DNA of 64,000 bases from Enoplolaimus lenunculus (lineage: Eukaryota; Nematoda; Enoplea; Enoplida; Thoracostomopsidae): contig JASANG010001904.1 of assembly GCA_030248215.1 (NCBI GenBank), forward strand, positions 95,903 to 159,902, given 5' to 3'. The notes below the pieces were generated by a model, which had not been told where the DNA came from, did not search any database, and saw only the letters and a program-made list of their open reading frames with translations. Position numbers and translations under genes: made by a program. This document shows, in pieces, positions 48,873 through 60,300 of the stretch; position 1 is the first letter of the stretch, and every line of letters begins with the position of its first letter.

Positions 48873-51311
48873 AGCAAGAGGCGGTAGGCCACACAGCTTT
48901 TGTGAATAAATCTATTATTATATGTTATTAAACACTTGAATTTTGTAATAGTGCACAGCTAATATTTAGCAGCAACATACTGAAAACATCTAAAAATTTC
49001 ATCACAAAACACAGCTGTATTATACATTTTAAAATTTTAGTTGAACAAGTGAAATGTTTGCCTATCACCAAAATCTGACTTATATGTTGTTCGGTCCTGA
49101 AATCTGTAACAATGAACGTCAAAAGCTGCAATCTATTATATTAAAGTCACGTTCAGTATTCAGGAACTCCGGGTATAAAATATGTGATTATTTTAAATTA
49201 AAAATGCTACTGTGATAGTGCTCTTAATTCAGTAAGTTTTTGCTTCAAGTAAAAAATTACTCAACTCAACACAGCTAAAAAGCGTCTGACCAATAAAAAA
49301 TTTCAACAGACCATGTCTTAAATTTTAGATTTTTAACAAAAAAGTCAGCGATTTTTACGGCAGCAATCAAAACGTAGACTTTGAACACGGAAATCTGATA
49401 TTGAAGTTTAAAAAATGAAAATATATTTATTATTAAAAGCTAATAACACTCCCTGGCTGGACACAAGTAAATAAAGAATAGCTTGCCTTGTAGATTTGTT
49501 AACACAATTCTAGGAGCCTATATCTGAAGTTTTAGAAAATTTTGACTAAAAATGCAGTAGGAAAACTCTAAATATTCTGATATATGTAATGTACAGGCGA
49601 CTAATTTAGTTAATTTATAACGAAATATTCTATTCTGAAAACGAAGATTCACTTGCAATCCACATTTTTTCATAACTTCTATGGGCGGATTTTTCAGACT
49701 TGTAAAATTATATAGCGAAACTCTGCTGATTATAAAACAAAAACGTTAAACTTTACATTAAACTCTCTTGTACGCAAATTAGCACCGCTGTCGGTTCATG
49801 TACGTCTATTAACACAGGGTCTAACGGACGTGAACAGGTCCGAAACCAAGAATTTATAATGGATACGGACAACAGAATAGAAGAGCGAAAATATTTTCGT
49901 TATATAAAAATGTTCTGATTCTATAGGAAACTTTTTGAGCTAAGGGAACCAGAATGAGCGGGGCGACATAACTGTTTGCCTCGTACAGTATTGTATCGCT
50001 GCGTATAACACGTTGTTTCGATATTTTTCGCATTAAGAATTCGCTTAAGCTGGTATTCATTTCAATTTGGATAAGTAAATCATAGGGTGTAAGAAGCAGT
50101 ATGTTCGAATAAGAATGTTGGCAAAACAAAACATGGAAGTGAAAAATCGTTTTTAAGCATAGCACAATGAATACTACACCATCTACTGCAAAACGGTGGT
50201 AACATAGTTTTTAATTTAGTGTCAATCTCATGAATTTGCGGATAACAACTGTAGCATTTGCCAGAAGATTCCTTTAATTTTAGCGCCATTTCACGCAAAA
50301 CATTCATATAAAAGCAGGTTTGTTTAGTTCAAGAGTAATACTTGCTTTTTTGTACGTTTGTTTTGCTTCAAGTCAAAATTTGTCAATTTTAGAATTGTGC
50401 AACTCGTTCGTTAATTTCAAATAATTACACAGTTTAAGCAAAGGTGCAAGTTGTTGCCACAGCTGAACACCTATCACTATTGCTGGCTGGTGCAGGCCGT
50501 TTCGTTAAAACATCAATCTCAAGCTCATCCGGTACAAAATAAGTAAAAAAGTTAAAAAACATTTTTAAAGTTTCCGAAATAAAATTGAAACGCCACTTTG
50601 CACTATGGCGTTAACGGCGACTAAACAGAGGGTTGTCCAATCTCTTGAAGGTGTGTAGAAACGTTATTTTATATGTTGTACATAAATCAGCAAGAAATTT
50701 ACACATTATATTCCCTTGTGAAATGAAGAAATGTGAAAAATTTGTTGAAAAATAAATATCGAAAAGAAATTAAAAATACTAAAAACGTGACAAAAGTGCA
50801 TTTAAGCGAAGAATTCATGCGCCGAACCCGGTTGCGGTAAAATAAAGTGTATATTTTGGACAAAAAACCCCACATGTGTTCAGTCATTGGGAAAATGTTG
50901 CCGTCAGCAAAAATGTCAAAATGTGATAGAGGCAACTTTGACAAAGATTTAATAGTTTAACATTTTCCATCTGTGATCGTTTTCGGTAAAAAGGTTTATT
51001 TGAAACAGCAACTTGTAGTAATAGTTATACTGCAGTGAAGAAACAACATTTTGAAGAAAACTTACAGATATTTCCGTTCTGTTGCTCGTTTATAATTGCA
51101 AATACGATATCCCGAAACCCGAAAAATAGGACAAACCAACAAGCGCAAAGAAAAGCAGCGAGAACGAATAGGTATTAAGCAAATATTAGCTACTCCAAAA
51201 TGTTTTAAAGAATCAAAAACAAAGAATCACAAGCTGAATTACATTTCAATAATTATTAAAAACGAAATCAGTAATTTAATCTTACATCATCCACTACTTA
51301 CCATTGTTTTG
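48873..51311. other. Spacer between the inverted arms, no gene seen
   Basis: Single-copy with respect to the two arms; its first 1.5 kb recurs in noisy form at about 62,560-64,000. Only short open frames with no recognisable family. It presumably holds the 5' exon and promoter of the left ShKT gene, but none can be pinpointed. Confidence 0.5.
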
Positions 51312-51809
51312 TGTCGTGACACCAGCAACGAACCGCGTGGTCCACTTATATCATTGAACAGACCTATGTTACTTTGAGTGGTGTACTGTTTTTCCGTGTT
51401 AGTACAGTATAGCTTATAGCTTTGATTAAATTGCATTGCTTAATTTTAGATTTATGCCTAAATTTAGTTATAGCTTATCCATACGCTGAGGCTTAGGCTT
51501 ATGCCCCAGGCAATTATGCACAAAACATTTAAATATTCAGCTTCAAGTAACACACTTCAATATTTTACAGTAGCATATTAAACTCAAGATAATTGCACTA
51601 TTTAGCATAGCAGTGTTCTAGTGGAAATGATTAACAGTCACTGTTTCATTATGTTAAATATTTTCTATTTTTTATGAGGATATAGTCAAAGTTGTGGTAA
51701 AAGAATCAGAAAACAACACTGGACTAAGTGCCTTACAGGCCACTTTTAAGTCGTAATAAAATTGTCATGTTTGTGGCAAAGTTTGAACGTTGTTATTGTT
51801 TTTTTACAG

Positions 51810-52055
51810 CTTGATCTAGTCATTTTTTATTCCGTACCTTATAATGATATCTACGAGCTGCGCTGGTCGACTCCATATGGTTAATTTTGCATGTGCTATT
51901 ACGATTACTTTTGCTCGCACTCTGCCCGTCAATCACTGCGTCTGAGTGCCGTGACAAAGATGAACTGTGCGACTTTTTTGCTGGCGCCGGTGAATGCAAC
52001 GTTAACCCGTTGTATATGAAAGTCAACTGTGAAAAATCATGTGGAGTTTGTAAAA
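51810..52055 (+). pseudogene. Right-arm copy of the ShKT exon, looks broken
   Basis: Homologous to 48130-48374, with acceptor, donor and the whole ShKT cysteine pattern still recognisable. The copy as a whole (with 54408-56967) appears broken, with a few breaks. It should be read as a decaying paralogue or as a diverged or poorly called allele. Confidence 0.7.
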
Positions 52056-52331
52056 GTAAAAACTATTTATCTTTATTAATAAAGCTGGAACGCATTCAAT
52101 ACTTTACTCCGGGTGGTTTTATTTTTTTAAATTTAATTCAAATAAAAGATAAACAAAGCAATTCGTAACGAAAGCGGAAATCCGTGCACGTTTTTCAACC
52201 CAAGATACAAGATGAAAGTATTTTAAAATTTGCTGCTACCTGCTTACCCTCAAAGTTTCGGCCCCCTGCAGTATTATGAAAATTTGTAAATTTGAGTGGC
52301 AAATTTATGTTTTTGAGAATTGTTACTTATA

Positions 52332-52469
52332 CTTTTGCAAAAAATGGTGAGTCAAATAGACTCTCTTCGAACTAGACTTTTTCTCACCACACAAACTGAG
52401 TCAAAATTTTGACTCCGCCAGTGTCAATTGAGTCGAATTTTGATTTTGATTCACCATTTTTTTGCAGTG
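52332..52469. mobile_element. Fold-back MITE, CACTGCAAAAAAATGG family (right arm intron)
   Basis: Inverted twin of 47718-47854, with a better kept right tip (tttttgcagtg, TA). Confidence 0.8.
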
Positions 52470-53836
52470 TAAAGCGGACAACATAACATTAGAAGACGCA
52501 CATTTATATTTTTCTAATTTAAGAAAAACTTTTAGGAAGTCTTTTTCCAACATTTCGTAATAAGGTTTCACATAATTTCATTATATTAAGAATAGAATTG
52601 CCTTTTAGAGAAAATGTTGAAATCCATAAGCGGAATATTTTTCTCTATAAACTACAATTCGGTCAGAAAATAAACAAGCAGCCCAAAGGGACAGGGAGAT
52701 GGGCACGACCGCCTGCTATTAATAAACAGCTGCAAGGGTGGATTTGATAGGGCGACAACAGGAGTGACTATTCAACCCATTCTGATTACAAACTTTTTCC
52801 TCAAGTGTCTCCAAATGTGTTCGAACGTTCGGTTCAGGCTCAATCTTAGCAAAATATTATGTGAACTTAACGTTATCCGGGTAAGTCGCACACCTTATTC
52901 GGAGTCTGGCTGGTTATTACTCATCAACAATTGAATGCATTAGTTTCTAACAGAAACTAATTGAAACCGCAGAAATTTCGTCGAATTAAACTTTGATTTA
53001 CTATTTTCAAAATGCAACCACACATAGTGAGCTTACAATATGACTACGTTCTCGTGTTTCAAATCGTCGTGGTTACGAGCAGCTAAAGCCCCCCCCCGTC
53101 AAGGATTTCTGCATCCTATTGTTGAGCATTGGCCATGTAGTTATGTGAGTATAAACTTCAGATTCTGTCAAACATTCACGGTTAATGTAACACATAATTT
53201 ACTATTATACTTCTTAAAAGAAACAATTCAGCTAAAAATTAGAGTACGTCAATAGCGATCACTGTATTGTTAGGGCGATATTTCTGTAAGGGAAGCCTTT
53301 TTTAAAAAATCCAGTTTACAACCTAGAATCTAAACTCAAACGATACGACCGCAATGCAACCTCCTAAGCCTCAGCGCCACAACGGTTACAGTAACAGTTA
53401 GGTTATGTATTTCTCAAATGATACATATTTACTGATAGCAAACATGTATTCAATACCGGACGTATATACATAATCGATAAGATTGAATGTTTTAATATAT
53501 ACATTTTTAAAAATATTTTCCATTTTTTCATAAAAATTCTGCGACAAACTTCAATTTAAGATAGCTAAGTAAAAAAACCAAAAAAAAATTGCTGCAAAAG
53601 AAAATATTCAAAAAAAACTTATAAAATCTGTACCCTGCAAATTTCTCTCATTTTTAATAGAGACTTATGATGATTTTGAAAAACGGTAGAAAATGGGTAG
53701 AATTCTATCAAAGCAATTAATACAGTTAACTTACAAAATGAGTGAAAATTGTATGTATAATTATCGAGATGAGAAATTGAGAAACAAAATGTAATAGCGG
53801 TATGGTATTGATTTCAATTATTGAGATTGCTTTCTT

Positions 53837-54042
53837 GGCCCGTGTATAGAACAAGGCGGGAACGATAGATATAGCGCGGTTCCTAAGCCTAAACCTAAGC
53901 CTAAGCGTAAGGCGTAAAGTTGAGCATATTCCCTAAACCTAAGTCTAAGCCTAAGCCTAAGCAAAAAATTAGTCTAGAGCTTAAACTGACTCTATTACAG
54001 CGCCTCCGGAAAGCGATTGCGGCCCTGTTCTATACATGGGCC
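53837..54042. mobile_element. TTAGGC-bearing MITE, subfamily B (right arm intron)
   Basis: Inverted twin of 46175-46376: ggcccgtgtatagaacaagg ... ttctatacatgggcc with two CCTAAG runs. Confidence 0.85.
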
Positions 54043-54407
54043 GCTTTTCTTATTTGAATTGAATGAAGACCGTATCAGTTATTTAACTGATTTCAATTAA
54101 TATTTACCGTTCAAAAATGAATGTTTTAGTTTCAAGCCCTGTAGCCGGTATATTACTTATAAACATCGTTTCCGGGTGTTTACGAGTATTGCTAAAACAA
54201 TAAAATCTGAATATGACCACTTTACTCAGAATGTCTGTTTGTAGTTCTAACATTGGCAACATCGAACTAAGATACGTTTGGGACGAGAGTTGAATTGATT
54301 ATAGCACAAAAAATTGCGAAACGCCGCTCACGCTGGTTGAATACAGCGGGAACGCGGCGGCATTACAATTTATAGCTGAATTGTATTTTGCCGACGATAT
54401 ATCCTAG

Positions 54408-56967
54408 CGACCAGGCGTTCAGAACCGAATAACCCACAATTTGGTGAATTGTCAAAAGAATTAACAGGAAGTAGCGGATATGGCAGGGCTCCGATCAGAT
54501 CCTATCGCAACCAATATTCCTCCGCCCTTCTTATTCTGGTGGCCGCGGGGTTGGCGAAACCAAAAATGGCGGAGGCGGAAGTGGTGGTATATAAGGAGGA
54601 CAAAATTATAGCAACAGACCTAACGGTGGTGGTTCAAATGGTAGAAAAACATACAGTGGATCAGGTGGCGGACCAAATATTGGCGGATCAAGTGGCAGTG
54701 GAACATATAGTGGCTCAGGTGGTTCTGGACCAAATATTGGCGGTTCGAATGGCGGTGGATCATACACCGGGCCAGGCGGCGGAGGACCTAATGGTGGCGG
54801 ATCTAGTGGCAGTGGATCATATACAGGGTCAGGTGGCGGTGGACCTAATGGTGGCGGATCAAGTGGCAGTGGATCATATACTGGGTCAGGTGGTGGAGTT
54901 TCTAGTGGTGGCGGATCAAGTGGCGGCGGATCATATCCTGGGTTAGGAGGCGGCGGACCTAATGGTGGCGGATCAAGTGGCGGCGAATCATATCGTGGGT
55001 CAGGTGGCGGCGGAACTAATGGTGGCGGATCAAGTGGCGGCGGATCATATCGTGGGTCAGGTGGCGGCGGACCTAATGGTGGCGGATCAAGTGGCGGGGG
55101 ATCATATAGTGGGCCTAATAGTGGCGGACCAAATGGTGGCGGACCAAATGGTGGCGGATCGAATGGCGGCGGATCATATCGTGGGTCAGGTGGCGGTGGA
55201 CCTAATGGTGGCGGATCAAGTGGCGGGGGATCATATGGTGGGCAAGGTGGTGACGGACAAAATGGTGGCGGAACGAATGGCGGTGAATCGTATGCTGGTC
55301 CAGGCGGCGGCGGACCAGTTGGCGGCGGGTCAAATGACGGTGGATCATACGGTGGGTCAGGCGGTGGCGGACCTACAGGCGGTGGATCAAGTGGCGGTGG
55401 ATCATATAGTGGGCCAAGTGGCGGCCGACCTAACCATGGCGGCTCCAATAACGGTGGATCATATGGTGGGCCAAGTGGTGGCGGACAAAATGGTGGTGGA
55501 TCGAATGGTGGTGAGTCGTATGCTGGATCAGGCGGCGGCAGACCAATTAGTGGCGGAACAAATGGCGGTGGATCATACAGTGGGCCAGGTGGTGGTGGAC
55601 CGAATATTTGACGATGGAAATGGCGAGGACATATGGGGCGGTGGGGAAGGGACGTAGGCGGAACGAATGGTGGTGGATCAAGTAGCGGTGGATCATATAC
55701 TGGGTCAGGTGGCAGTGAACCTAATGGTGGCGGATCAAGCACCGCTGGATCATACAGTGGATCAGGCGGCGGTGGACCTAATGGAGGCAGCTCCGGTGGC
55801 GGTGGATCGTATGGTGGGGCATCGAATGGCGGTGGATCATATACTGAGGCAGGTGGCGACAGACCTAATGGTAGGGGCTCCGGTGGCGGTGGATCATATG
55901 GTGGACCTAATGAGGGTGGTCCTAATGTCGGTGGCGCGAATAGCGGTGCATCATATACTGGGTCAGGGGGTGCTGGGCTTAACGGCGACGGATCCAATGG
56001 TGGCGGATCATATAGCGGGCCAAATGTTGGCAGCAGTAATGGTGGTGGGCCAAATGGCGGTGGTTCATATAGTGGCTCAGGTGGTGATGGACCCAACGGT
56101 GTAGGTGCAACCACTGGAGGGGTTTACGGTGGAGGGTCGTTTCCTGGAGGATCTCACAGAAGTGGTCCTAACGGAGCCAAAATTACAGTGTCTGTGAAGC
56201 AGGGAGGAGAATCTAATTACGGAGGAACAGGGCAGTTCGGCGGATACAGCGGGCAAGTCGAATCATCAAGCGGGCAAAAAGGTGGCAGTCAAGTAGGGGG
56301 TAACACTTATGGAGGATCGGGCCAAGGTTCAACAGGCGGCAATCAAGGACCAACTCCATATAATGGTGGCGGACCTCAAAGAGGCTCTGGGTCTAGCTTT
56401 GGCCAACCAAATTCAGGATTGCCTCCTGTTATTGGAGGTGCTTATGGTGGTGGAAGTAATGGAGCAGGTGGGTCGACTAATTCCGGTCAAAATTTAGGTA
56501 ATGGCGGCGGCCAATACGGTGGAACCGATGGCTTTAAAGGTCAACAATCTGGAGGTATCGGATACAGTGGTTCTGGACCGGGATCCACTACGTATCAAAA
56601 TAGAGGAACAGGTGGCGGTGGTGGCGGTGGTGGCGGTAGTGGTGATGGTTTCAGACCAAACCAAAATGGACCTCCAACTGCTGCTCCCAATGGCCAACAC
56701 CCTGAAAGTAACGGAGTGCCGCTAAACTATCAGAATGGTCCAGCATCTGGCTTCGTTCGTCCTGGAGGCAATAATCTAGGCTCAAGTGGAGGCTCACAAA
56801 ACGGTGGTAGACAACAGTCGTATTTTGGTGGATTTCGAGGAGGAAACCAAGGAACTCAAACGCAACAGCATACTTCATCGGCATTTTCGGCTCGCGAAAA
56901 GGTCATGAAAATAATGTCCGACAGCGGAAAACAGTGTACCTGTACTTGCCAATGTGATCTGAAGTAA
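54408..56967 (+). pseudogene. Right-arm copy of the glycine-rich exon, looks broken
   Basis: Homologous to 43328-45810. The acceptor tatcctag|CGACC and the cysteine tail CTCTCQCDLK are kept, and the last part from about 55,640 is open. Earlier parts fall in different frames, so the copy looks broken, with a few breaks. Repeat unit number and order differ from the left arm. Confidence 0.7.
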
Positions 56968-57017
56968 TGCTTTAACAACATATAATACAGTTATGACCTG
57001 CGCCAGCAGCGATCTGT

Positions 57018-57234
57018 GCCCACATTCTCAAATGTATGGTAGCAGTTATCATCAGTTGACGATAGGTTCTGCAAATTTCGAACCAGCCAATGGAGAGCTT
57101 CGCAATTTGATACATTTTTCACTTGATTGGTGCTAATCGTAAGCCAAATTTTACATTTGTAGCTGCTTCTGGACATTTACAGAACCCTATTACTAACTGG
57201 TAATCGGCCCTACAGGCATTTGAAAATACGGCCC
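57018..57234. mobile_element. MITE, GCCCATATTCTCAAATG family (right arm)
   Basis: Inverted twin of 43054-43270: gcccacattctcaaatg ... catttgaaaatacggccc, 50 bp beyond the stop of the right glycine-rich exon. Confidence 0.75.
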
Positions 57235-57362
57235 ATACTATATGCAAGCGAAACAGTGGTGGATCCAGAATAGATTGGCGGGGTAAATAGTTTTTCTTAG
57301 CTCAAAATCATAGTGTCACAACTTGCAAGACTTATATTATACGTTTTTACAGTTTATTAAAG

Positions 57363-60300
57363 TCTTGCAAGTTGTGACGTTTTTGAGCTAAGAAAACTAT
57401 CTACCCGCCAATATGGATCCACCACTCGCTTGCATTATAGTGGGCTCCTCAGCCCAATTATCAGTTAGTGATAGGTTTCTGCAATGAGCCAGAAGCAGCT
57501 ACAAATGTAAAATTTGGCTTACAATAGCACCAATCAGGGTGAAAGTGAGAAATTGGGAGCTTGGCTGGTTCAATTTGCAGGATACTCAACTGATGATAAC
57601 TGCTACCATACATTTGAGAATATGGGCATAGATCGCTGCTGGCGGTCATAACTGTATATATACATTGTTAAAGCATTACTTCAGATCACATTGGCAAGTA
57701 CAGGTACACTGTTTTCGCTGTGGGACATTTTTCATCAAGCCTTTTTCGCGACCGAAAATGCGATGAAGTATGCTTTTGCGTTTAGTTATTTAGTTTCCTC
57801 CTCGAAATTGCCGGCCAAAAATCGAGCTGTGCTCTCCGCCGTTTTGTGACCTCCCCACTTGAGCCTAGATTATTGCCCCTCAAACGAAGCCAGATGGACC
57901 ATTCTGATAGTTTAGCGGCACTCCGTCTTCGGTGTTTCGCAAGTGAGGCGGCGGTCAAGGTCTCGTTTGGTTTGGTCTGAAACCGCACCACTGCGCCACC
58001 GCGCCCACCGCGCCCACCTGTTCCTCTATTAAGGGATACGTAGTGGATCCCGGTCCACAAGCTATACCTCCAGATTGTTGACTTTTAGACGGTAATTCAC
58101 TGTATTGGCCGCCGCCCATTCTAAATTTTGACCGAAAATATGACCCCGCCCCATACTCCTCATTTTCCACCACCATAAGCACCTCAATAACGGAGGCCAA
58201 TTTTGGTTCGCGAACGCGTCCAAGAGCCTGAGGTCCGCCACCCAGGCTGGAGTTGGTCCTTGATTGCACCATGTTGAACTCCTGGCCTCCCGGGTTCATA
58301 AGTGTTACCCCCCTTGACTGCACCCCTGCGCCAAACTGCTGTTCCTCCGTAATAGTTTCTACTCCCTGCTTTCACAGACACTGTATTTAGCTATCCAGAC
58401 CAGGCTGATCTCGAACTCCAGGACCTCACCGTAAACTTGCCTCCCAGTGGTTGCACCTGTACACATTGCGAGTCACAGCCACCTGACCCCTATATGGAAC
58501 CACCGTCATTTGGCCCACCCGCCATCCTGTGCCGACATTCACCCAGTCTAGTCCGGCGCCCGTAACCTGCCAAGCGGCCCCCCCTGACCCCGTCTGTGAT
58601 AAGTTGGGGCCGCCCACCCGACGTGGCTCCACCCTCATTGGTCCACGTGTGATCCCCCCACCGCCACCCGGGACTTGGCACCACTGTAGTATATGATCAC
58701 ACATTGATGGCCGCACTGCGATGCGCCCCACCGGACTGCTCCATCGTCCGCGCCACCGGAGCCGCTACCACTAGGTCTGCCGCCACCTGTCTCAGTCTAT
58801 GATCCACAGTACGATCTGGGTACCTCCTAGTTCTAGGCACAGTGATCACTGTATGATCCAGCGGTGCTTGATCCGCCACCGTTCCTGTGATCCCGGCATA
58901 TCCGCCCACCCATTCGTCCCGCTATGTTCGATCAGCCACCACCCTGATCCACCCGCCATTCGATCACCTATTCGGTACCGCCATTGTCGCCACCACTTGG
59001 CCCCGTATGATCAGCCGTTATTGGAGCACCTAATTAGTCAGCCGCCACTTGGCCCCCTCTATGATCCACCGCCACTTGATCCACACCCAGTAGGTCCGCC
59101 GACCCACTGTATGATCCACCACCATTCGATCCCACAGCCATTGTCACTTGGCCCCCAGCCTGGTCCTCCGCCCGTAATCCGGCCGCCGCTAGGCCCGCGC
59201 CACCCTGACCCCATGATATGATCCGCCGCCACCGACCCGCCCACCCATCGTCCGCCGCCTCCTGATCCACGATATGATCCGCGGCCAGTGATCCGCCGTC
59301 GTACTCTGTCGCCTAACGAATATGATCCACCGCCACTTGATCCGCCACCACCTGACCCGAGTCTGTGATCCCGGCTCCCAGCTTGATCCGCCGCCCCGCC
59401 ACCTGACCCAGTATATGGGATCCACTCCACTGATCCCCCACCATTAGGTCCGCCGCCACCTGTATATGATCCCACTGCCCCATTAATCCGCCGGCCTACG
59501 GTGTATGATCCACCCATTCGAACCGCCATCCCCACCCGCCCCTGATCCACTGTATGTTTTTCCACCATTTGAACCACACCGTTAGGTCTGTTGCTAAACG
59601 TTTTTGTCCTCCTTCTCCGCCCACTTCCGCCTCCGCCATTTTCGTTTCGCCAACCCCGCGGCCACCAGAAATGAGAGGCGGACGATTCAATTTGTCTAGG
59701 ATCTATCGGAAACTGCCCATATGCTCCTGTTAATCTTTTGACAATTCACCAAAATATGGGTTATTCAGTTCTGAACGTATACATACACTAAAATTTTTCG
59801 TTGGCAAAATACGATTCGGCTCCGTAAATATTAATGCTCGCTGTGTCAACCAGCGTGAAAACGGCGTTTCGCAATTTTTTGCTATAATCAATTCAAATCT
59901 TGTCCCAAACGTCTCTTAGTTCGATGTCCAATAAAAGTCAAAAGACACTTTGAGTGAGATGGTCACTATTAAGATATTTATCGTTTTAGCAATACTCGTA
60001 AACACCCGGAAACAATGTTGGGATACATTCACTAAAATGAACATTTTTGAACGGTAAATATTGATTGAAATAAGTAAGCTGACATCTTCATTCAATTCAA
60101 ATAAGAAAAAGCGGCCCATGTAAACAGCATTTTTCAAAAACACTGTAATAGAGTCAGTTTAAGCTCTCAATTTTTTGCTTTAGCTAGCTTAAACTAACTT
60201 AAATACTCGACTTACGCTTACGCTTAGCTTAGGTTTAGGAATGTGCTTATATTACTGTTCCGCCTTGTACATGGGCCAAGGGAGCGATCGCAATAATTGA

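Larger units (their letters stand above)
51312..57362. repeat. Right arm of the inverted duplication
   Basis: Reverse complement of 42925-48872. The inner edge lies in gtgtcgtgacaccagc; the outer edge is at acagtttattaaag, directly followed by a fold-back. Both intron MITEs and the 3' MITE are present. It differs from the left arm by scattered substitutions and indels. Confidence 0.9.

Noticed and set aside
54606-56114. Proline-rich 502-codon minus-strand frame in the right arm
   Set aside because: Same cause as in the left arm; it is open only because of the repeat's codon pattern.
58396-58428. Human DNA contamination inserted in the locus
   Set aside because: The Alu-like strings are short and embedded in co-linear left-arm sequence on both sides, unlike an inserted human fragment.
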